The translations under genes were made by a program, and so were the position numbers. A stretch of DNA of 64,000 nucleotides from Pseudomonas sp. TCU-HL1 (GTDB lineage Bacteria > Pseudomonadota > Gammaproteobacteria > Pseudomonadales > Pseudomonadaceae): contig NZ_CP015992.1 of the NCBI RefSeq assembly GCF_001708505.1, positions 1,178,001-1,242,000 of the forward strand. The letters run 5' to 3'. Positions 45,014-55,222 of this stretch are shown in pieces. The notes under the pieces were generated by a model. That model was given only the letters and a program-made list of their open reading frames with translations. It was not told the DNA's origin and did not search any database. Position 1 is the first letter of the stretch. Every line of letters starts with the position of its first letter.

Positions 45014-45925
45014 ATGATCAGACAACGCACTCTCAAGAACATTATCCGTGCCACTGGCGTAGGGCTGCATTCCGGGGAAAAGGTCTACCTGACCCTCAAG
45101 CCCGCGCCGGTGGACACCGGCATAGTGTTTCGCCGCACTGACCTCGACCCCGTGGTGGATATCCCCGCGCGTGCCGAGAATGTCGGTGAGACCACCATGT
45201 CGACCACACTGATCAACGGTGAGGTCAAGGTGGACACCGTGGAGCACCTGCTTTCGGCCATGGCTGGCCTGGGCATCGACAACGCCTACGTCGAACTCTC
45301 CGCGTCGGAAGTGCCGATCATGGACGGCAGTGCCGGCCCCTTCGTCTTCCTGATTCAATCCGCCGGCCTGCAGGAACAGGACGCGCCGAAGAAGTTCATC
45401 CGCATCCTGCACGAAGTGACTGTGGAGGAGGGCGACAAGCGCGCCACCTTCGTTCCCTTCGACGGCTTCAAGGTGAGCTTCGAGATCGATTTCGATCACC
45501 CGGTGTTCCGCAACCGTACCCAGAGTGCGAGCGTGGATTTCTCCAGCACCTCGTTCGTCAAGGAGGTCAGCCGTGCGCGGACCTTCGGCTTCATGCGCGA
45601 CATCGAGTTCCTGCGTTCGCAGAACCTGGCACTCGGCGGCAGCGTGGAGAACGCCATCGTGGTCGACGAGAACCAGGTGCTCAACGAAGACGGCCTGCGT
45701 TACGAGGACGAGTTCGTCAAGCACAAGATTCTCGATGCGATCGGTGACCTCTACCTGCTCGGCAACAGCCTGATCGGCGAATTCCGTGGCTTCAAGTCGG
45801 GCCACGCGCTGAACAACCGCTTGCTGCGCCAGCTCATCGAGCAGAAGGACGCCTGGGAAGTGGTGACCTTCGAGGATGCCAGGACTGCGCCTATCTCCTA
45901 TATGCGACCGGTAGCAGCCGTTTAA
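45014..45925 (+). CDS. lpxC: UDP-3-O-acyl-N-acetylglucosamine deacetylase
   Basis: A 303-residue zinc enzyme that catalyses the committed step of lipid A synthesis. His78 (TVEHLLSAMAGLG) and the late HKILDAIGDLYLLG motif supply the zinc ligands; SGHALNNRLLRQL contains the catalytic His. The C terminus ends in YMRPVAAV. It is the last gene of the division cluster with its own likely promoter, and ends at a strong terminator with a group II intron inserted right behind it. Confidence 0.98.
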   Translation: MIRQRTLKNIIRATGVGLHSGEKVYLTLKPAPVDTGIVFRRTDLDPVVDIPARAENVGETTMSTTLINGEVKVDTVEHLLSAMAGLGIDNAYVELSASEVPIMDGSAGPFVFLIQSAGLQEQDAPKKFIRILHEVTVEEGDKRATFVPFDGFKVSFEIDFDHPVFRNRTQSASVDFSSTSFVKEVSRARTFGFMRDIEFLRSQNLALGGSVENAIVVDENQVLNEDGLRYEDEFVKHKILDAIGDLYLLGNSLIGEFRGFKSGHALNNRLLRQLIEQKDAWEVVTFEDARTAPISYMRPVAAV

Positions 45926-45948
45926 GCAATACCCTCTTTCCTGACTTC

Positions 45949-45975
45949 AAAGGCCACCCTCGGGTGGCCTTTTTT
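45949..45975 (+). terminator. lpxC terminator
   Basis: A 9-bp stem AGGCCACCC / GGGTGGCCT (45951-45970) followed by T6. The group II intron starts two bases later. Confidence 0.93.
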
Positions 45976-46427
45976 AGTGCGCCCAGCATGGGCGCAATCT
46001 TGCGGGTGAGAGTCCCGTCGTGAGTTGACCACAGCGAACGAAGTGAAGCGCAACTGCGGAAGGGCGACCGACCGTGGGGAGGAAGCGTGGAGCGAAACTG
46101 CGAGCCGATGGACAAGAACCGGATACAAGGCGCTGCCGAGCAGGGCGAGCGGGCAAGAAGCCGCGAAGCTCTCGTGGTCAAGGGTCGGCGGCGTAGATCC
46201 GGCGGTTGTGCGTTGAAGGGTTGCGTTCTTACCTGGGGAGATCTCGCCTCATGCCTGAAAGGGCGACGGCGCCAGCCGGAGCGAGAAGTCAGCAGAGGCC
46301 GTAGTAGTCGTTTTTTTCGACGAAGGGCCGAACGAGAGAGAGCGCCATAGGCCATCTTGATGCGACATGACCGGAAGTCAGATGCCCGCCAAACGCGGGG
46401 CGGACGCAGACGAGAAACGGGGAAGCC

Positions 46428-47393
46428 GTGAATCGCTCCGTCAGCGACGAGGCATTGCGCCCGCAAGGTGATCCCGAAAGCGCAGGGCAAGGGCTGCTGC
46501 AACGCGCCTTTGCGAGAGGCAACCTGCAACGCGCGTGGAAGCGCGTCAAGGCCAACAAAGGGGCGGCGGGAGTCGACGGTCTGGACATTGAGCAGACGGC
46601 CGAACACCTGCTGACCGAGTGGGCCGGGGTTCGCCAGCAATTGTTGTCAGGAGTGTACCGGCCCAGCCCGGTCCGCCGCGTGGTGATTCCCAAGCCGGAC
46701 GGTGGCGAGCGCGAGCTGGGTATTCCGACGGTCACCGACCGCCTGATCCAGCAAGCGCTGCTGCAAGACTTACAGCCGCTCCTCGATCCCACCTTCAGTG
46801 AGCACAGCTACGGTTTCCGTCCGGGTCGTAACGCCCACGGCGCGATTCTCGCGGCGCAGCGGTATGTCGCTTCAGGGCGGCGAATCGTGGTGGATGGACG
46901 ACTGCACTTGAGTGTCAATGAGAGCAAGAGTGCGGTGGTCAGCGTGTTTGGCCGCAAGTTCCTCGGTTATGCCCTCTGGTTGGCCTCGAATGACGAGGTT
47001 CGGCGCGGGGTGTCGACGAAGGCGCGGTAAACGCTCAAGCAACGGGTCCGGCAACTGACTCGCCGATCCGGTGGCCGCAGCCTTGCCGACGTGGTGGGGA
47101 AACTGCGCAGCTACCTCTTGGGATGGAAAGGGTATTTCGGGCTGGCCCAAACCCCCCGCATCTGGCGAGAGCTGGACGAGTGGGTACGCCGCCGTCTGCG
47201 AGCCCTGCACCTCAAGCACTGGCGTCGTGGCAAGACGACCTACCGGGAGCTGCTCCGGCTTGGAGCCACCCCCCGGGTGGCGCAGTCGGTAGCAGCGCTG
47301 AGCCGCCGCTGGTGGCATAACAGCCTTTCCGCCGTACACCGCGTACTGACGATTGCCTACTTTGACCGTCTCGGCGTGCCACGCCTCTCCTAA
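46428..47393 (+). pseudogene. ltrA: Group II intron reverse transcriptase/maturase, core deleted and with a premature stop
   Basis: A GTG start at 46428 after GGGGAAG opens a frame with RT domains 0-2: PVRRVVIPKPDGGERELGIP, TVTDRLIQQALLQDL, SYGFRPGRNAHGAI. At about 46894 the sequence jumps from GRRIVVD to GRLHLSVNESKSAV. This loses the region that should contain the catalytic aspartates (the DxxxFF and YADD segments); 322 codons remain where about 420-480 are usual. A TAA at 47028-47030 then interrupts the frame at a position where relatives have Glu (KAR-stop-TLKQR). The same frame continues to 47393 with the maturase X domain and GWKGYFGLAQTPRIW. It should be inactive. Confidence 0.88.
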
Positions 47394-47405
47394 CCTCAAT
47401 CTCTC

Positions 47406-47473
47406 GAACCGCCCGGTGCGGACCCGCATGCCGGGTGGTGTGGCAGGGGAACGGCCTGTGAAGGCCGTCCCCT
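47406..47473 (+). ncRNA. Group II intron domains V and VI
   Basis: Domain V pairs ACCGCCCGG with CCGGGTGGT around 47408-47438, with a GCGGACCCGC apical part. Domain VI pairs GGGGAACGGCCT with AGGCCGTCCCC around a GTGA loop. I see no bulged A on the 3' strand of domain VI, which would fit hydrolytic splicing as seen in some class C introns. The fold was drawn by eye. Confidence 0.7.
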
Positions 47474-47509
47474 ATGCCGATTTCAGTGTTTTTGCCGGCC
47501 CCAGGTTTC

Positions 47510-47965
47510 TCAGTCTTGCGGTTTTCCGTGTCGAGCCAAGCGCTCCAGGGCCTGCCGCAGCCGCGGATCGGTCACTGTTTCCGCCGTGGCTTGCAGGCTT
47601 TCCGCTGCGGTGGGGGACAAGCGCCCCTCACTGGTCGGAGCACTGTTCGGGGTGAAGCTTGGCTGTACCTTGAAGACGATCCGCTCCAGCCCGGCGAATG
47701 CTTCGAAGCCTTTCAACTGGCGAAGCAGGCGGGCCTGCTGGTAACGCAGCCGGGTTGCCCAATGCCCATCGGTGACGATCAACAGCAACCGGCCTTCGCG
47801 CCAGGACGCCACATGGCAGTGCTCACGGGCGGCCGGTTGCAGCTGGCTGGCGAGCAACTGCTGCAGCTGATCGATGCGCTGGGCCTCGTTGAACAACGCC
47901 CGCAGGGGTTTCTCCTCGCGCAGCAAGGAGGCGGGAGAGCGGGCGGGAAGAGGTCGAAACGCCAT
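47510..47965 (-). CDS. dciA: DciA-type protein (DUF721), probable replicative helicase loader
   Basis: A protein of about 151 residues with the DUF721 pattern: RPLRALFNEAQRIDQLQQLL and LLLIVTDGHWATRLRYQQARLLRQL (in parts), the KH-like fold. DciA is the ancestral loader of the DnaB helicase in bacteria that lack DnaC, including Pseudomonas. The start is the ATG at 47965 (MAFRPLPARS) by likeness to relatives; an ATG eleven codons upstream (47998) is also in frame, and neither has a good ribosome site. It is convergent with lpxC across the group II intron. Confidence 0.88.
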   Translation of the reverse strand: MAFRPLPARSPASLLREEKPLRALFNEAQRIDQLQQLLASQLQPAAREHCHVASWREGRLLLIVTDGHWATRLRYQQARLLRQLKGFEAFAGLERIVFKVQPSFTPNSAPTSEGRLSPTAAESLQATAETVTDPRLRQALERLARHGKPQD

Positions 47966-48156
47966 GATGGGTGCTTGAATGATGGCTTGGCAGCCCATAT
48001 TAACAGAAGGGGCTCACCACCCCGGCGTGCGTGTATTGCACGAGGGGCGCGGCGGTCTATTCGAATTCCTCGCGAGGAAGGGCATTGACCAGTGCCATGG
48101 ACTACGTCCTACGGCGACCGGGAAGTGCTCCCGCTTTCCTCGACAACGATTCCGGG

Positions 48157-48162
48157 TAGAAT
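48157..48162 (+). promoter_or_regulatory. Possible secA -10 element
   Basis: TAGAAT, 83 bp before the secA start in the 279-bp dciA-secA gap. No good -35 is visible. The rest of the gap shows nothing else I can name; no SecM-like leader peptide is evident. Confidence 0.4.
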
Positions 48163-48244
48163 GCCCCCTTCGCAAGCAGCCATGGCGGCTGCGCGGGCGA
48201 CTCCAGGCCGCCCTCCATCCCAATGTGTGGAAGATCCTCTCTAT

Positions 48245-50998
<2,754 letters not shown>

Positions 50999-51119
50999 CG
51001 CCTGCCGTAGTCATTGCCCGCGCCGCGACCGGCTCTGCCGCTCGCGGCGTTTTTCCAGCTAACCCCTGGCCGGCTGCGTCCCCCGCAGTCGGCTGTCCGA
51101 TCACAAAGGAGCGCTTCCC

Positions 51120-52337
51120 ATGGCTGTTGGTCTTGGCCCTCTGCCCACCCTGCACCCGGTTCCCGGTTTCGAACTCGGCATCGCTTCCGCCGGCATCAAG
51201 CGCCCAGGGCGCAAGGATGTAGTGGTAATGCGCTGTGCCGAGGGTTCCACCATCGCTGGGGTGACCACCACCAACGCATTCTGTGCGGCACCGGTGCTGA
51301 TCACGCGCGAGCGCCTGGAAGGCGACGTGCGCTACCTGCTGACCAACACCGGCAACGCCAACGCCGGTACCGGTCCGGATGGCCTGGTTCGCGCCCGCCG
51401 GGCGTGCGCCAGGCTGGCTGAGCTGGCTGGCGTGGGTGAAGACGCGGTGCTGCCGTTCTCCACCGGCGTGATTGGCGAGCCGCTGCCGGTCGAGAAGATC
51501 GAGGCCGCGCTGCCGGCCGCTCTGGCCGATCTCAAGGTGGACAACTGGGTGCTGGCCGCAGAAGGCATCATGACCACCGACACCCAGCCCAAGGGTGCCA
51601 GCCGCCAGTTCGAGCACAACGGCGTGACCGTCACCGTCACCGGCATTAGCAAGGGCGCCGGGATGATCCGCCCGAACATGGCCACCATGCTCGGCTACAT
51701 CGCCACCGACGCCAAGGTTGCGCGTGACGTGCTGCACGCCCTGGTGCGCGACGCGGCGAACAAATCCTTCAACCGCATCACCATCGATGGCGACACGTCC
51801 ACCAACGACTGCTGCATGCTGATCGCCACTGGCCAGACCGGCCTGCCGGAAATCACCGCTGCCAGCGGCGAGTTGTTCGCCAAGCTCAAGCAAGCGGTGT
51901 TCGATGTCTTCATGGAAATCGCCCAGGCCATCGTGCGTGATGGCGAAGGCGCCACCAAGTTCGTGACCGTGCAGGTCAACGGCGGCGGCAACCACCAGGA
52001 GTGCCTGGACGTGGCTTACGCCGTGGCCCACTCGCCGCTAATCAAGACCGCGTTGTTCGCTTCCGACCCCAACTGGGGCCGTATCCTCGCCGCCGTGGGC
52101 TACGCAGGCGTACCGAACCTGGACGTGAGCAAGATCGACGTGTTCCTGGGCGAGGTCTGCATCGCCAGCCAGGGCGGCCGTGCCGCTACCTACACCGAAG
52201 CACAGGGCGCAGCGGTCATGGCTCGGGAAGAGATCACCATTCGCATCCAGCTGGGTCGTGGCGATTGCAGCGAAACGATCTGGACCACCGATCTGTCCCA
52301 CGAGTACGTGAAGATCAACGCCGAGTATCGCACCTGA
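51120..52337 (+). CDS. argJ: Bifunctional glutamate N-acetyltransferase / amino-acid acetyltransferase
   Basis: A 405-residue ornithine acetyltransferase of the arginine pathway that recycles the acetyl group from N-acetylornithine to glutamate. It is made as a proenzyme that cuts itself before Thr189 (RPNMA-TMLGY), which then acts as nucleophile. SKGAGMI just before and TNDCCMLIATGQTG after are family motifs. A GGAGC ribosome site precedes the ATG. It lies 121 bp after secA, as in other Pseudomonas. Confidence 0.97.
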   Translation: MAVGLGPLPTLHPVPGFELGIASAGIKRPGRKDVVVMRCAEGSTIAGVTTTNAFCAAPVLITRERLEGDVRYLLTNTGNANAGTGPDGLVRARRACARLAELAGVGEDAVLPFSTGVIGEPLPVEKIEAALPAALADLKVDNWVLAAEGIMTTDTQPKGASRQFEHNGVTVTVTGISKGAGMIRPNMATMLGYIATDAKVARDVLHALVRDAANKSFNRITIDGDTSTNDCCMLIATGQTGLPEITAASGELFAKLKQAVFDVFMEIAQAIVRDGEGATKFVTVQVNGGGNHQECLDVAYAVAHSPLIKTALFASDPNWGRILAAVGYAGVPNLDVSKIDVFLGEVCIASQGGRAATYTEAQGAAVMAREEITIRIQLGRGDCSETIWTTDLSHEYVKINAEYRT

Positions 52338-52342
52338 AGACA

Positions 52343-52384
52343 CGCTCACGATCGGCGGCATATCTGCCCGTCGGATCGTGAGCG
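52343..52384. repeat. Long hairpin between argJ and the GST gene
   Basis: CGCTCACGATC (52343-52353) pairs exactly with GATCGTGAGCG (52374-52384). There is no T run, so it would be a weak terminator for argJ or a dispersed palindrome. The remaining gap to 52509 shows nothing else clear. Confidence 0.7.
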
Positions 52385-52509
52385 GGTGCTGAGCCCTAGC
52401 TTGGCATTCCTGACTTTCATGCCCCGATGAAAATCGGGAATTTGCCAGGCGCGCATGCGGCTTCCATGATCCAGCGACACGTACAGGAACTGGAACAAAG
52501 GAGCACGAC

Positions 52510-53148
52510 ATGTCCCTCTCGCTGGTAATTGGCAACAAGAACTACTCGTCCTGGTCGCTGCGCGCCTGGCTGGCCATCGAGCTGACCGGTGCCCCCTACG
52601 ACGAAGTGCGTATTCCCCTCTATCAGGCAGACAGCCACAAGCGCCTGCTGGCTTACTCGCCTACGGCCAAGGTTCCGGTTCTGCAGTCTGAGGACGGCAC
52701 CATCTGGGATTCCCTGGCGATCGCCGAATACCTCGCCGAGCGCTTCCCCGAGGCGCATCTCTGGCCTTTCGGCCAGGCGGCACGCGCCATGGCCCGTGCG
52801 TCTTGTGCCGAGATGCACAGCGGCTTCGTACCGCTGCGCAGCCACATGCCGATGGATATGCGCCGCAACCAGCCGTTGGCCGAAGTGCCGGCTGAAGTGG
52901 CCGACGACATCCGTCGAGTCTGCGCCCTCTGGGCTGAGTGCCGTTCGCGCTTCGGCCAGGACGGCCCCTTCCTGTTCGGCCATGCGAGCATCGCCGACGC
53001 CTTTTTTGCGCCGGTTGCCAGCCGACTGCGCAGTTATGCCGTGGAGCTGCCGGCGGACGCCGCGGCCTATGTCGAGACCATCTACAACTGGGCGGCCTTC
53101 CAGCGTTGGTACCAGGCAGCCTTGCAGGAAACGGAGATCATCGAATGA
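52510..53148 (+). CDS. Glutathione S-transferase family protein
   Basis: A 212-residue GST-fold protein. The N-terminal thioredoxin-like domain has NKNYSSWSLRAWLAIEL, with the SSWS serines as likely glutathione-activating residues, and PTAKVPVLQSEDGTIWDSLAIAEYL (in parts). The C-terminal helical domain ends in YNWAAFQRWYQAAL. It resembles PA4401. The substrate is unknown. It overlaps the next gene by 4 bp (ATGA). Confidence 0.9.
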   Translation: MSLSLVIGNKNYSSWSLRAWLAIELTGAPYDEVRIPLYQADSHKRLLAYSPTAKVPVLQSEDGTIWDSLAIAEYLAERFPEAHLWPFGQAARAMARASCAEMHSGFVPLRSHMPMDMRRNQPLAEVPAEVADDIRRVCALWAECRSRFGQDGPFLFGHASIADAFFAPVASRLRSYAVELPADAAAYVETIYNWAAFQRWYQAALQETEIIE

Positions 53149-54089
53149 AACGAGTGCATGTGGCGGCCGCCGTGATTCGCGGCGCCGACGGACGGGTGCT
53201 GATTGCCAGGCGCCCGGACGACAAGCACCAGGGCGGCCTCTGGGAGTTCCCGGGCGGCAAGGTGGAGGAGGGCGAGGCCGTGCAGGTCGCGTTGTCCCGA
53301 GAGCTGGAGGAAGAGCTGGGCATTCGTGTCAGCGCTGCCCGGCCGCTGATCCAGGTCCACCATGACTATCCGGACAAGCACGTGCTGCTGGACGTTTGGG
53401 AAGTCAGCGCTTTCACCGGCGATCCCCACGGCGCCGAAGGCCAGCCTTTGGCGTGGGCGTCGCCGCGCGAGCTGGCGGACTATGAGTTTCCCGCGGCCAA
53501 CAAGCCGATCGTGGCGGCCGCGCGTTTGCCGGATCGCTACCTCATTACGCCTGACGATATCGAGCCTCCAGCGCTGCTGGCGGGCCTCACGACCGCTTTG
53601 GCCAATGGGGTGCGCCTGGTACAACTGCGTGCGCCACGGATGTTCGACGCCCAGTATCGCGACCTGGCCGTGGACGTGCAGGGGCTCTGCGCCGGGCGCG
53701 CCCAGTTGATGCTCAAGGGCCCCCTGGAGTGGCTGGGCGATTTTCCCGCGGCGGGCTGGCACCTGACCGCCGAGCAACTGCGCAAGTACGCCCCTAACGG
53801 CCGTCCGTTCCCCCGCGAGCGCTGGCTCGCGGCGTCCTGCCATAGCGTCGAGGAACTGCAACTGGCCGCCGCCATGGAGGTGGATTTCGTCACCCTCTCG
53901 CCGGTGCAAACCACCCAGACCCACCCCGAAGCCCAGCCTCTTGGCTGGGAACGTGCGGAACAGTGGCTGCAAAGCTTCAGCCAGCCTGCTTTCCTGCTCG
54001 GCGGTGTCGGTCCCAATGACCTGGTACGTGCCCGACAGGTCGGCGCGCAGGGTGTGGCGGGGATTCGGGCCTTCTGGCCGGAGGCTTGA
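53145..54089 (+). CDS. Nudix hydrolase fused to a thiamine-phosphate-synthase-like domain
   Basis: A 314-residue fusion. Residues 1-130 are a MutT-type Nudix domain with a complete Nudix box: Gly38, Glu44, Arg52-Glu53, Glu56-Glu57 and Gly59. MutT relatives remove 8-oxo-dGTP. Residues 135-314 look like a TIM-barrel thiamine monophosphate synthase/TenI domain (LTTALANGVRLVQLRAP, LAASCHSVEELQLAAAMEVDFVTLSPV in parts, FLLGGVGPNDLVRAR). The same fusion is common in Pseudomonas (PA4400). The role of the second half is unknown. The start is ATG 53145, overlapping the GST stop. Confidence 0.93.
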   Translation: MKRVHVAAAVIRGADGRVLIARRPDDKHQGGLWEFPGGKVEEGEAVQVALSRELEEELGIRVSAARPLIQVHHDYPDKHVLLDVWEVSAFTGDPHGAEGQPLAWASPRELADYEFPAANKPIVAAARLPDRYLITPDDIEPPALLAGLTTALANGVRLVQLRAPRMFDAQYRDLAVDVQGLCAGRAQLMLKGPLEWLGDFPAAGWHLTAEQLRKYAPNGRPFPRERWLAASCHSVEELQLAAAMEVDFVTLSPVQTTQTHPEAQPLGWERAEQWLQSFSQPAFLLGGVGPNDLVRARQVGAQGVAGIRAFWPEA

Positions 54090-54093
54090 GCTG

Positions 54094-54117
54094 TTCGCGA
54101 GCAGAGCTCGCTCCTAG
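54094..54117 (-). repeat. REP sequence downstream of the RAYT gene
   Basis: On the minus strand it reads CTAGGAGCGAGCTCTGCTCG followed by CGAA. It matches the REP at 54613-54636 in 23 of 24 positions and is inverted relative to it. The core GAGCGAGCTCTGCTCGC is a near-palindrome able to fold as a hairpin. Confidence 0.88.
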
Positions 54118-54123
54118 GAAGCG

Positions 54124-54579
54124 TCACAGCCAGATGGCATCCCACAGCGGATAGTCGCCTACGCGCCGGACCAGTCCGGCGCGTAGTGGATTGGTCACCA
54201 CATACCGCGCCAGTGCCCGGAGATCCTCTTCGGTGCGCACGGTGCGGTCGTGGTAGCCCTTCTGCCAGACCTGGCCACTACTGCCCAGAAAGGCATTCAC
54301 GCTTTTTGCGCTTCGTGACTTAAAGCGCTGCATCAATTGCTCAAGTGAGCCCGTTTGCAGTTGCACCATCCAATGCAAGTGGTCCGGCATCAGCACCCAG
54401 CAAAGTGTCCTGGCCAATCCGGTTTCCTGCACTTCTCGCAACTGCTCGACCACCTGGCGCCCAACATCCAGTTCGCCGAACAAACGGCGGCGCTGGTGGG
54501 TGACGGTTGTCAGCAGGTAAATACGGTCAGCCTCTGAAAACCGGCCGCGACGCAGGGCGTTGCCCTGAAAGCGCTGCAT
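54124..54579 (-). CDS. rayT: REP-associated tyrosine transposase (RAYT)
   Basis: A 151-residue HUH-family single-strand transposase of the IS200-like Y1 group. The metal-binding His pair is His67 and His69 (MPDHLHWMV) and the catalytic Tyr is probably Tyr126 (ARYVVTNPLRAGL). QVWQKGYHDRTVRTEEDL is a typical RAYT segment. RAYTs are single-copy, vertically kept genes thought to spread REP and REPIN sequences by cutting single-stranded hairpins. Matching inverted REPs flank the gene 7 bp from its stop and 34 bp from its start. No frame damage is visible, so it may be active. Confidence 0.93.
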   Translation of the reverse strand: MQRFQGNALRRGRFSEADRIYLLTTVTHQRRRLFGELDVGRQVVEQLREVQETGLARTLCWVLMPDHLHWMVQLQTGSLEQLMQRFKSRSAKSVNAFLGSSGQVWQKGYHDRTVRTEEDLRALARYVVTNPLRAGLVRRVGDYPLWDAIWL

Positions 54580-54612
54580 CTCGAAATCCTTCTCAAGTTT
54601 CTGCTCCCGTCC

Positions 54613-54636
54613 GTAGGAGCGAGCTCTGCTCGCGAA
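54613..54636 (+). repeat. REP sequence upstream of the RAYT gene
   Basis: GTAGGAGCGAGCTCTGCTCG followed by CGAA, the common Pseudomonas REP type. Inverted partner of 54094-54117; the pair brackets the RAYT gene. Confidence 0.9.
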
Positions 54637-54645
54637 GCGCTGGTG

Positions 54646-55221
54646 TCACTGCTTGCTTGCCGCCTGCCACAGCACTTCGTCCACACCCTGCCGTCGGGCG
54701 ATCAGGCGCGCGGCGACGAAGAGCAGGTCGGAGAGGCGGTTGAGGTAGGCCAGCAACGCTTCGCGCAGCGGTTCTTCGCTATTCAGCGTCTGAGTGCGGC
54801 GTTCGGCGCTGCGGGCGAAGCTGCGGCACACGTGGGTCTGGGCCACCAGGCGCGAGCCGCCGGGCAGGATGAAGTTTTTCAGTGGGCCCAACTCGTCGTT
54901 CCAGCGGTCGATGGCGGCTTCCAGTCGCTCGATTTCCTGGTTACCCACCACCTGGTACTCCGGCATCGCCAGCTCGCCACCCAGATCGAACAAGCGATGC
55001 TGGCAGGGAGCCAATACCTCGATCACCTCTGCCAATCCTGGCCAGCGCTCGACGCCGTCGGTCAGCTCAGCCAGCAGCAGGCCCAGTTGGCTGTTCAGCG
55101 TGTCCACTTCGCCGATCGCTTCGATACGGGGATGGTCCTTGGGCACCCGACGACCACTGGACAGGCCGGTTTCGCCCTTGTCGCCGGTGCGGGTGTAGAT
55201 CTTGGAAAGGCGGTTGCCCAT
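54646..55221 (-). CDS. ATP:cob(I)alamin adenosyltransferase, PduO type
   Basis: A 191-residue trimeric helical enzyme that makes adenosylcobalamin. The ATP-binding N terminus is KIYTRTGDKGETGL (residues 8-21), followed by RIEAIGEVDTLNSQLG. FILPGGSRLVAQTHVCRSFARSAERR (in parts) is the second signature. It starts 1 bp after the histidine kinase stop, so it may share that transcript. The upstream-facing REP/RAYT cassette lies beyond its 3' end. Confidence 0.94.
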   Translation of the reverse strand: MGNRLSKIYTRTGDKGETGLSSGRRVPKDHPRIEAIGEVDTLNSQLGLLLAELTDGVERWPGLAEVIEVLAPCQHRLFDLGGELAMPEYQVVGNQEIERLEAAIDRWNDELGPLKNFILPGGSRLVAQTHVCRSFARSAERRTQTLNSEEPLREALLAYLNRLSDLLFVAARLIARRQGVDEVLWQAASKQ

Positions 55222-55222
55222 G

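Larger units (their letters stand above)
45977..47475 (+). mobile_element. Class C group II intron with defective maturase
   Basis: The 5' end GTGCGCCCAGCATGGGCGC fits the GTGYG intron start. About 450 nt of structured RNA (domains I-III) precede the maturase frame. Domain V is at about 47406-47443 (GAACCGCCCGG ... CCGGGTGGTGTGG) and domain VI is the hairpin at 47445-47473, with the end CCTAT at 47475. Insertion directly after the lpxC terminator is the classic target choice of class C introns. The intron-encoded protein is broken, so movement would need a helper. Both ends are inferred from consensus and may be off by one or two bases. Confidence 0.88.

Noticed and set aside
48092..48244. 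A possible SecM-like leader peptide in front of secA
   Set aside because: The 51-codon in-frame extension has no signal sequence or arrest motif and no ribosome site, and spans a likely promoter.
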